Shown: piece by piece, positions 1-4,917 of the stretch
Position numbering within the stretch: the first letter of the stretch is position 1
How the letters are laid out: the number at the start of each line of letters is the position of its first letter
NCBI GenBank assembly: GCA_002408105.1
Contig: DHQM01000203.1
Coordinates: forward strand, 1-5,221
DNA length: 5,221 bases
Origin: Gammaproteobacteria bacterium UBA5338
GTDB lineage: Bacteria; Pseudomonadota; Gammaproteobacteria; Pseudomonadales; UBA5862
Direction: 5' to 3'
Position numbers and translations under genes: made by a program
The notes under the pieces: model-generated
What the model saw: only the letters and a program-made list of their open reading frames with translations
What the model was told of the DNA's origin: nothing
The model's database searches: none

Positions 1-193
1 TTCGTGTGCGAGCCCGAGCGACGATGAAGCGGTCCATCGGCGAGCGCCCGGTGCGCGCACCCGTCATGGCCACCAGGGCACCGTTGTCGGCCAGTCGGCC
101 CTCGCCACGGATCAAGGCCTCTTCGACCAGTTGGGCGGCGCTCAAATCCCGGAAGATCGTTGGTGCTTGCTGGTCCGAAAATGCTTGACTCAT
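1..193 (-). CDS. pckA: Phosphoenolpyruvate carboxykinase (ATP), N-terminal part only
   Basis: The enzyme converts oxaloacetate plus ATP to phosphoenolpyruvate, CO2 and ADP in the cytosol, the first committed step of gluconeogenesis from C4 acids. Only the first 64 codons are present; the gene runs off the left edge. The translation shows the N-terminal family signature: [11 protein letters not shown] (residues 17-27), RGEG (29-32), an LADNGALV block, and TGRTGRSP-type spacing with TGRSP at 48-52 followed by DRFIV. The arginine of TGRSP is the conserved substrate-contacting arginine of ATP-type PEPCKs (family knowledge). The ATG is supported by an AGGA ribosome-binding sequence about 9 nt upstream and by the match of this N-terminus to Pseudomonas-type PckA. 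The gene lies downstream of yrfG-hslR on the same strand, but the roughly 165-nt gap and a good promoter candidate suggest independent transcription. The kinase domain with the nucleotide and metal sites lies outside the window, so intactness cannot be judged. Confidence 0.93.
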   Translation of the reverse strand, partial: MSQAFSDQQAPTIFRDLSAAQLVEEALIRGEGRLADNGALVAMTGARTGRSPMDRFIVARARTR

Positions 194-277
194 GGCCTGG
201 TGTCCTAAGTGAGGGGCGCGGATGCCGTTGCGCGAATCGATGCGGATGCGAAAATGCAGATCAATGTGGTTGCGGCT

Positions 278-302
278 GCGGCAGGGCCGCCTCTTAAAGG
301 CG
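278..302 (-). repeat. Two overlapping inverted repeats in the pckA leader
   Basis: Positions 288-302 form a perfect 5-bp inverted repeat (CGCCT/AGGCG, 5-nt loop). Positions 278-290 form a second (GCGGC/GCCGC, 3-nt loop). They share bases 288-290, so only one can fold at a time. Both would sit at the extreme 5' end of the predicted pckA transcript. No T-run follows on either strand, so this is not a normal intrinsic terminator, and short GC-rich stems also arise by chance. Confidence 0.35.
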
Positions 303-306
303 AGGA

Positions 307-336
307 ATTATCGCAAAAACTTCCTGCAGGTGCCAC
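307..336 (-). promoter_or_regulatory. Candidate sigma70 promoter of pckA (extended -10)
   Basis: On the minus strand GATAAT (307-312) matches the -10 consensus at 5 of 6 bases and is directly preceded by TGC, an extended -10 element. GTGGCA (331-336) matches the -35 consensus at 4 of 6 with an 18-nt spacer. Transcription would start near 300, giving a leader of about 105 nt before the pckA ATG. The elements lie entirely in the hslR-pckA gap. Judged by eye only. Confidence 0.5.
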
Positions 337-358
337 GCCGCGCCTTGAGCTGAGCGGT

Positions 359-775
<417 letters not shown>

Positions 776-777
776 GC

Positions 778-1455
778 TCAGTGGAGGTCGCTGAAGCGGT
801 TGATGGTAGGGAACTGCAGCGGGCCGCGTCCGGGTTGGCGGCTGTCCGGCTGGTGAATCGTGAGCAGGTGCTGGATGCCAAATTGCGCCGCGCTTGCCAG
901 CACCGACTCGTTGTCATCAATCAACAGGGTGCGCGCTGGATCGAAGGGTTCGGCCTGCTGGAGTGCCTCCCAGAGCGCCCGGTCTTCCTTGGGGCGGTCG
1001 AAGTCGTGGGCGCTGAACAGCACGTCGAGGTAGGCATCGAGGCCCGTGTGGGCAACCTTCAGCACCAGGCTGTCGCGGTGGGCATTGGTGACCAGCACCC
1101 GCCGTTTGCCCTGGGTGCCGAGCCAGTTGAGAAACTCGGGGGTTTCCGGGCGCCAGGCGATCAGGTGGGCAACCTCGCGTTTGAGCTCGACCATGTCGAG
1201 TTCCAGCGTGCGGGACCAGAAATCCAGGCAGTACCAATTGAGCGTGCCCTGGTGGCCCTGGATCAGGCTGCGGATTTGTTCCCACGCCTGGGTGGGGTCG
1301 ACCGCGCGCTGTTCGGCGTAGCGCTTTGGCAAGTGGGTGAGCCAGAAGTAGTTGTCGAAATGCAGGTCCAGCAGGGTGCCGTCCATGTCGAGCAGGACGG
1401 TGTCGATGCCGTGCCAATCGACCTCGGGTGGAGCAGGGTGGGGCGAGCTGATCAT
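778..1455 (-). CDS. yrfG: HAD-family GMP/IMP nucleotidase YrfG
   Basis: This is a haloacid-dehalogenase-type phosphatase. E. coli YrfG hydrolyses purine 5'-monophosphates (IMP, GMP) to nucleosides, acting in cytosolic nucleotide turnover. All four HAD motifs are visible in the 225 residues: motif I DMDGT with nucleophile Asp23 and acid/base Asp25; motif II VLVTNAHR with Thr123; motif III Lys156 in RPKEDR; motif IV IDDNES with Asp180-Asp181. Stretches such as TVLLDMDGTLLDL, TLNWYCLD, HTGLDA and AAQFGI match E. coli YrfG almost word for word, so the specific subfamily is well supported, though substrate preference is inferred. The ATG places the nucleophile 8 or so residues deeper than in E. 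coli. A promoter candidate ends so close to this ATG that the mRNA might be leaderless, and no Shine-Dalgarno sequence is seen. It is first in a two-gene unit with hslR and divergent from cysQ. Confidence 0.93.
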   Translation of the reverse strand: MISSPHPAPPEVDWHGIDTVLLDMDGTLLDLHFDNYFWLTHLPKRYAEQRAVDPTQAWEQIRSLIQGHQGTLNWYCLDFWSRTLELDMVELKREVAHLIAWRPETPEFLNWLGTQGKRRVLVTNAHRDSLVLKVAHTGLDAYLDVLFSAHDFDRPKEDRALWEALQQAEPFDPARTLLIDDNESVLASAAQFGIQHLLTIHQPDSRQPGRGPLQFPTINRFSDLH

Positions 1456-1461
1456 GTCGGC

Positions 1462-1491
1462 ATGCTACGGGGCAAACTGCCAGCATGGCAA
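1462..1491 (-). promoter_or_regulatory. Candidate sigma70 promoter of yrfG-hslR
   Basis: On the minus strand TTGCCA (1486-1491) matches the -35 consensus at 5 of 6 bases and TAGCAT (1462-1467) the -10 consensus at 4 of 6, with an 18-nt spacer. Only six bases separate the -10 box from the yrfG ATG, so transcription would begin at or within a base or two of the start codon. Confidence 0.45.
1478..1490. repeat. Small palindrome over the yrfG -35 region
   Basis: TGCCAGCATGGCA is a perfect inverted repeat with 5-bp arms and a 3-nt centre. It overlaps the candidate -35 box of yrfG in the divergent yrfG/cysQ region, a position where an operator could act. I do not recognise a known regulator site, and a palindrome this short may be chance. 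Confidence 0.3.
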
Positions 1492-1534
1492 TGCGCCCGA
1501 TCGGCGTCGAAGCGGACGCATCGAATGGGCCAGC

Positions 1535-1559
1535 CCCTTGCATGTCATCCCTTGCATGT
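1535..1559 (+). repeat. Tandem direct repeat, 11 bp with 14-bp period, upstream of cysQ
   Basis: CCCTTGCATGT occurs twice without mismatch (1535-1545 and 1549-1559), separated by CAT. It ends 37 nt before the cysQ ATG. Each copy carries TTGCAT, a possible -35-like hexamer. Two exact copies in a 141-nt region look more like a duplicated protein-binding or promoter element than coincidence, but no known motif is recognised. Confidence 0.55.
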
Positions 1560-1564
1560 ACACT
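1538..1564 (+). promoter_or_regulatory. Weak promoter candidate for cysQ
   Basis: TACACT (1559-1564) matches the -10 consensus at 4 of 6 bases. The upstream TTGCAT (1538-1543) resembles a -35 box but with a short 15-nt spacer. Transcription would start near 1571, about 26 nt before the ATG. The direct repeat covers the -35 and spacer. Low confidence in the exact boxes; a cysQ promoter somewhere in this divergent gap is expected. Confidence 0.3.
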
Positions 1565-1596
1565 TAAACGCTGTGCACGACCGTCTTGGAGAAACA

Positions 1597-2439
1597 ATGG
1601 AATACCAACAGCTACTTGGCCCGCTCGTGGAAATCAGCGAGGCGGCCGGCTCGGCGATTTTGGAGATCTACAACACCTGTGGCGACATTGAGGTGCAAAG
1701 CAAGGGGGACGACTCACCCCTCACCCGCGCCGACCTTGCCGCCCACCACCTCATCGTCGACCGGTTGGCGGCACTGACTCCCGAGTTGCCGATTCTGTCG
1801 GAAGAGTCCGGCGAAATCCCGGCGGAACAGCGGGCTGGGTGGACCCGATACTGGCTGGTCGACCCGTTGGACGGCACCAAGGAGTTCATCAACCGCAACG
1901 GCGAGTTCACCGTTAACATTGCCTTGATCGACCAGGGGGCGCCGGTCCTGGGGGTCGTCCATGTCCCTGTGAAGGGAACCACCTACACCGGGGTGAAAGG
2001 CGCAGGCGCAACCTGCCGCGATGCCTCGGGCGGTCTCCAACCGATCCAGGTGCGCCCCCTCTCGCCTCGCCTGCAATCCAGCCAGCCGGTGGTGGTGGTC
2101 GGCAGTCGCCGCCATGGTGCCGACGCGCTGGACGCCTGCATCGAAAAGATCCGAGCCGAGGTCGGAGAGGTCGAACTCACGAGCATGGGCAGCTCGCTCA
2201 AGATTTGCCTGGTGGCAGCGGGAGAGGCGGACCTGTATCCACGGCTCGCACCCACCTGCGAATGGGACACCGCGGCCGCTCAGGCGGTGTTGGAGGCGGC
2301 CGGTGGGCAGGTGACCGACATCCACCACCAGCCACTGAGGTACAACCAGAAGGCGGAGCTGCTCAACCCTTTTTTCTATTGCATCGGTGACCCAGGCTTC
2401 GGTTGGGCGGCGGTGCTCGGGGCGCCCGAAGCCGACTAA
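1597..2439 (+). CDS. cysQ: 3'(2'),5'-bisphosphate nucleotidase CysQ
   Basis: CysQ hydrolyses 3'-phosphoadenosine 5'-phosphate (PAP), the by-product of sulfate assimilation and of acyl-carrier-protein phosphopantetheinylation, to AMP; it is a Mg2+-dependent, Li+-sensitive member of the inositol-monophosphatase fold. The 280-residue protein has the metal and phosphate motifs in order: DDSPLTRAD (38-46), LSEESG with Glu69-Glu70, WLVDPLDGTKEF with Asp89 and Asp92, GSSLKIC (198-204), and CEWDTAAAQ with Trp223-Asp224, followed by the AGG and NPFFY C-terminal blocks. The length fits the family (about 250-280). The ATG is chosen because a GGAG ribosome-binding sequence lies 5 nt upstream and homologues begin at this point; the same frame stays open far upstream, but only as antisense of yrfG. 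The gene is divergent from yrfG and its stop codon overlaps that of the convergent oxidoreductase gene. Confidence 0.95.
   Translation: MEYQQLLGPLVEISEAAGSAILEIYNTCGDIEVQSKGDDSPLTRADLAAHHLIVDRLAALTPELPILSEESGEIPAEQRAGWTRYWLVDPLDGTKEFINRNGEFTVNIALIDQGAPVLGVVHVPVKGTTYTGVKGAGATCRDASGGLQPIQVRPLSPRLQSSQPVVVVGSRRHGADALDACIEKIRAEVGEVELTSMGSSLKICLVAAGEADLYPRLAPTCEWDTAAAQAVLEAAGGQVTDIHHQPLRYNQKAELLNPFFYCIGDPGFGWAAVLGAPEAD
2436..2439. other. Overlapping convergent stop codons of cysQ and the oxidoreductase gene
   Basis: The four bases CTAA contain the TAA stop of rightward cysQ (2437-2439) and, on the other strand, the TAG stop of the leftward oxidoreductase gene (2436-2438). There is no intergenic space, so any terminator for either gene must lie inside the opposing coding sequence, and the two mRNAs must have complementary 3' ends. 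Confidence 0.9.
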
Positions 2440-3407
2440 TCAGCCAGGGTCAGGACCACCTTGCCAAAGGTTTGGTTGGATTCCACCAGCGCAAAGGCCT
2501 TGTCCGCCTCCTGAATGGGAAAGTGGGTGTGGACCACTGGCCGCAGGGCGTCGCACTCGAAGAGGGGCCAGAGGTTGCGCTCCATGTCGGCCATCAGTTC
2601 CGCCTTGTCGCCACGGCTCCTGGAACGGAGGGTCGAGCCGATCAGGCGCAGGCGTTTCATCAGCATCTGGGCCAACCCAATGGGCGCGCTGGCCCCTCCC
2701 ATGAGTCCGATCAACACCAGCCGGCCGTCGGGCCGCAGCACCTTGAGGTTTTGCTCCAGGTAGGCACCGCCCACCGGATCGAGGATCACGTCGACCCCAT
2801 CAGTGGCCCAGTCTGCTACAGCGGGCTCGAATTCGCCGGCGGTGCGCAGGTGGCCGCCATCGGCGCCCAGGGCAAGGCACCGATCGAGCTTGTCCTGGTT
2901 GCCCAGGGTCACGAAACAGGGGTTGTCGAACTGCTTGCACAGCTGGATGGCCGCGGTGCCCACGCCGCTGGCACCGGCGTGCAGCAGCACAAGCTCGCCG
3001 GGCTGTAGCCGGGCTTCCTTGAACAGGTTGAGCCAAGCGGTGGCAAAGACTTCGGGAATCGCAGCGCCGGCGACGAAATCGAGCCCGGCGGGCAGCGGAA
3101 GCACCTGCCCTTCAGGGACCACCACTTGCTCGGCGTATCCACCCCCGGCCAACAGCGCCACCACCGCATCCCCGACGCGCCAGCGGGTCACGGCATCCCC
3201 CACCGCATCCACTTCGCCGGCGCATTCCAGGCCGAGGATGGGGCTCTCTCCAGGCGGCGGGGGGTAGAACCCCCGGGCTTGCAGGGTGTCGGCCCGGTTG
3301 ACCGCAGTGGCGTGCACGCGGATCCGCACTTCGTGGCTGGTGGGCGCCGGGGTTTCGGTTTCGCGCCAGTGTAGGTGGCGCTGGTCATCAACGAGGATCG
3401 CGTGCAT
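2436..3407 (-). CDS. NAD(P)H:quinone oxidoreductase, PIG3-like zinc-free MDR family
   Basis: The product is a medium-chain dehydrogenase/reductase of the quinone-oxidoreductase (PIG3/TP53I3-like) branch, expected to reduce quinones or other alpha,beta-unsaturated carbonyls with NADPH in the cytosol. The 323 residues carry an N-terminal GroES-like domain with VNRADTLQARGFYPPPPG (36-53) and GLECAGEV (59-66), then a Rossmann domain with HAGASGVGTAAIQL (143-156), VDVILDPVGG (205-214) and DGRLVLIG (227-234). Catalytic-zinc ligands of alcohol dehydrogenases are missing, as usual in this branch. The cofactor loop reads LGNQDK where many relatives have a Ser in place of Asn; the NADPH preference is therefore not certain. 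The ATG is favoured over an open extension of 55 codons because GGAGG lies 4 nt upstream and family similarity begins here. It is third in an operon, 32 nt after tesB. The physiological substrate is unknown. Confidence 0.88.
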   Translation of the reverse strand: MHAILVDDQRHLHWRETETPAPTSHEVRIRVHATAVNRADTLQARGFYPPPPGESPILGLECAGEVDAVGDAVTRWRVGDAVVALLAGGGYAEQVVVPEGQVLPLPAGLDFVAGAAIPEVFATAWLNLFKEARLQPGELVLLHAGASGVGTAAIQLCKQFDNPCFVTLGNQDKLDRCLALGADGGHLRTAGEFEPAVADWATDGVDVILDPVGGAYLEQNLKVLRPDGRLVLIGLMGGASAPIGLAQMLMKRLRLIGSTLRSRSRGDKAELMADMERNLWPLFECDALRPVVHTHFPIQEADKAFALVESNQTFGKVVLTLAD

Positions 3408-3411
3408 GGAG

Positions 3412-3416
3412 CCTCC
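3412..3416 (-). promoter_or_regulatory. Strong ribosome-binding site fixing the oxidoreductase start
   Basis: GGAGG on the minus strand sits 4 nt before the ATG at 3407. This decides between this start and an in-frame ATG at 3572 whose extra residues would overlap tesB and resemble no protein family. Confidence 0.75.
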
Positions 3417-3439
3417 GCGGCAGCTGGGTGGTTGGGGTG

Positions 3440-4297
3440 TCAGCTCCGGTGACGAATCAGGCCTTCTTGCGAGGTGGACGCCACCAGGGTGCCGGCCTGG
3501 TTGAACACCTGGCCGCGACAAAATCCGCGGGCGTTGGTGGCGCTGGGGCTGTCCTGAACGTACAGCAGCCATTCATCGGCGCGAAAGGGGCGATGGAACC
3601 ACATGGCATGGTCCAGGCTGGCGGCCTGCAACTGGGCATGGTCGATCGAGACCGCATGCGGCAACAGGGCCGTGGCGAGAAAGCCGCGGTCCGATGCGTA
3701 GGCGAGCACGCACTGGTGCAACAGGGGGTCGTCCGGCAGTTGCGCCGCTGCGCGCATCCACACCCGGTGGTGGGGGGGGTGCGCACGGTCCCGGTTGGTA
3801 TTGGCCGTGTCGGCATGGCGAAACTCAACGGGCCATTCAAAGTAATCGGGGTGGCGGTAGTTGTCCGGATCCTGGCGGTACCGCTCGGCCAGTTCGGACT
3901 CTTCGGTCTGCAGTTGTTCGGGCGCGACGGTATCCGGTGCCGGTGCCTGGTGGTCGAAGCCGGGTTCGGAGACTTGAAACGAAGCGGAAAGGTTGAAGAT
4001 GGGCCGGCCGTGCTGAACCGCCACCACCCGGCGGGTGGTGAAGCTCTTTCCGTCTCGAATCAAGTCCACCTCGTAAATCAGTGGGTGGTCAGGATCGCCG
4101 GGGCGCAAAAAGTACGCGTGCATGGAGTGCAGGGTGCGTTCGTCCACGGTGCGCCCGGCGGCCACCAGCGCCTGACCCAATACCTGTCCGCCGAACACGC
4201 GTCGGCGCTCGCCGGGTGGGCTGAAACCGCGAAACAGGCGGGTGTCGATGCGCTCGAGATCGAGCAGCTCCAGCAGCTGATGGACAGGCCCTTGCAC
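3440..4297 (-). CDS. tesB: Acyl-CoA thioesterase II
   Basis: TesB hydrolyses medium- and long-chain acyl-CoA to free fatty acid and CoA in the cytosol. The 285-residue product is a double hot-dog fold protein: first hot-dog with VFGGQVLGQAL (34-44), HSMHAYFLRPGD (57-68) and SFTTRRVVAVQ (85-95); second with HHRVWMRA (176-183), YASDRGFL (200-207), SLDHAMWFHRPF (227-238) and STSQEGLIR (274-282). The catalytic residues align with E. coli Asp204, Thr228 and Gln278 as Asp203, Ser227 and Gln277; the Thr-to-Ser change is conservative. I choose the GTG at 4297, not the ATG at 4543, because the GTG aligns residue for residue with the initiator Met of E. coli TesB (286 residues) and the longer form would overlap most of the upstream gene. 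The GTG comes 5 nt after the upstream stop with no clear Shine-Dalgarno sequence, suggesting translational coupling. An 8-C run lies in codons 173-175. Confidence 0.94.
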   Translation of the reverse strand: MQGPVHQLLELLDLERIDTRLFRGFSPPGERRRVFGGQVLGQALVAAGRTVDERTLHSMHAYFLRPGDPDHPLIYEVDLIRDGKSFTTRRVVAVQHGRPIFNLSASFQVSEPGFDHQAPAPDTVAPEQLQTEESELAERYRQDPDNYRHPDYFEWPVEFRHADTANTNRDRAHPPHHRVWMRAAAQLPDDPLLHQCVLAYASDRGFLATALLPHAVSIDHAQLQAASLDHAMWFHRPFRADEWLLYVQDSPSATNARGFCRGQVFNQAGTLVASTSQEGLIRHRS

Positions 4298-4302
4298 GCG
4301 AA

Positions 4303-4758
4303 TCAGGCGTTTGCTGCGCCCCGCGGATGCCGCTCCAGCGCCAATTGTGTCGGCGGGACCAGTTGGCGGACCTGAAAGCCCGCTTTGCGGGCCAATTGCA
4401 GCAGCGCCGTGTCTTCCGAACCGATGGTCGCTGAAATCGTGATTCCGGCGCGGTTCGCGTTGCGTTCCAGCGCCGTGATCATGGACCGGGCCACGCCGCG
4501 CCGGCGTGTGATGGAACGAACGCAGAGGTCCGACAGGCACCACTCGTCGCCGCTGGTGCGCACCGCCATCGCGGCGAGCAGACGGCCATTGAAGCGCCCG
4601 CCATACAGCTGCATCTCAGGGTCGTCGAGGTGGTTGCGCAGGTGCGCCTCAATGGCGTCTGGGGCGCCCGTAAAGTGCGGGTCATCGCGGTAGATCTTCA
4701 GCAGATCGGCCCAGTCTTCTGCGTTGGGTTCGTGGATGCTTTCGACGGTGACGGGCAT
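4303..4758 (-). CDS. PanZ/PanM-like GNAT-fold protein (acetyl-CoA sensor family)
   Basis: This 151-residue GNAT-fold protein resembles PanZ (PanM), which in E. coli binds acetyl-CoA and the aspartate decarboxylase proenzyme PanD, promoting its self-cleavage and limiting CoA synthesis. Support: DLLKIY (18-23) parallels the PanZ DLQKIW; YGGRFNGRLLAA (52-63) parallels YAARFNERLLAA; TSGDEWCLSDLCVR (68-81) and SITRRRGVA (82-90) cover the family's core and the acetyl-CoA pyrophosphate loop (Arg85-Gly88-Ala90). It is about 24 residues longer than E. coli PanZ, with extra length between the first helix and the core and at the C-terminus (residues 131-151). I recall related Pseudomonas proteins with the same WxLSxLCVR-TRRRGVA pattern, but that is memory, not a search. 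The ATG has GAGGGG 5 nt upstream. First in the operon with tesB. It could instead be a true N-acetyltransferase with unknown substrate; whether it acts on PanD is unproven. Confidence 0.78.
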   Translation of the reverse strand: MPVTVESIHEPNAEDWADLLKIYRDDPHFTGAPDAIEAHLRNHLDDPEMQLYGGRFNGRLLAAMAVRTSGDEWCLSDLCVRSITRRRGVARSMITALERNANRAGITISATIGSEDTALLQLARKAGFQVRQLVPPTQLALERHPRGAANA

Positions 4759-4763
4759 GGTGG

Positions 4764-4769
4764 CCCCTC
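4764..4769 (-). promoter_or_regulatory. Ribosome-binding site of the PanZ-like gene
   Basis: GAGGGG on the minus strand lies 5 nt before the ATG at 4758 and supports that start as the first of the operon. Confidence 0.6.
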
Positions 4770-4799
4770 GCTCACGTTGGATGCTCGAATAGACCCGGT

Positions 4800-4828
4800 A
4801 CTATAACCGAATTTGTGTGCGGCAAAGC
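4800..4828 (-). promoter_or_regulatory. Candidate promoter of the PanZ-like/tesB/oxidoreductase operon
   Basis: On the minus strand TATAGT (4800-4805) matches the -10 consensus at 5 of 6 bases. The -35 region is poor: GCTTTG (4823-4828) at a 17-nt spacing or TTTGCC (4821-4826) at 15 nt. Transcription would start near 4793, about 35 nt before the first gene. The strong -10 with weak -35 could mean an activator is needed, which is inference. Confidence 0.45.
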
Positions 4829-4834
4829 GAGTCA

Positions 4835-4865
4835 GCGACACCGCCAGGGGCGGCTGCGGTATACT
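4835..4865 (+). promoter_or_regulatory. Candidate promoter of hisB
   Basis: TATACT (4860-4865) matches the -10 consensus at 5 of 6 bases. GCGACA (4835-4840) matches the -35 consensus at 4 of 6 but with a long 19-nt spacer. Transcription would start near 4872, giving a leader of about 46 nt. There is no room for a classical histidine attenuator with a His-rich leader peptide. Confidence 0.45.
4841..4853. repeat. Inverted repeat in the hisB promoter spacer
   Basis: CCGCC and GGCGG form a perfect 5-bp inverted repeat around AGG, lying wholly between the candidate -35 and -10 boxes of hisB. It could be an operator half-site pair; it is short and GC-rich, so chance is possible. Confidence 0.25.
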
Positions 4866-4903
4866 GCGCGGCTCGGCCACCGCAGCAGGCGGGCGAGCAA
4901 AGC

Positions 4904-4908
4904 AGGAG
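4904..4908 (+). promoter_or_regulatory. Ribosome-binding site supporting the GTG start of hisB
   Basis: AGGAG lies 9 nt before the GTG at 4918. With no in-frame ATG until about residue 41, well inside the conserved domain, this site and the family alignment fix the start. Confidence 0.65.
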
Positions 4909-4917
4909 AAACAGCGG

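Noticed and set aside
313..337. TGGCAC resembling a sigma54 -24 element before pckA
   Set aside because: The nearest TTGC lies far beyond the strict 10-bp GG-GC spacing that sigma54 promoters need.
2370..2375. T run as an intrinsic terminator within cysQ
   Set aside because: There is no stable stem before it, and the bases encode the conserved NPFFY block near the CysQ C-terminus.
2403..3008. Rightward open frame of 201 codons
   Set aside because: Antisense of the quinone oxidoreductase, with no family features of its own.
3408..3572. Upstream extension of the oxidoreductase to an ATG at 3572
   Set aside because: It overlaps the end of tesB and lies before a strong GGAGG/ATG start that matches the family N-terminus.
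3428..4375. Rightward open frame of 315 codons
   Set aside because: It lies opposite tesB, whose conserved residues are all present. High GC keeps the antisense frame open; the translation shows no recognisable family.
4298..4543. Upstream extension of tesB to an ATG
   Set aside because: It overlaps the PanZ-like gene in another frame, has low-complexity His/Arg/Gly/Pro content, and is absent from TesB proteins.
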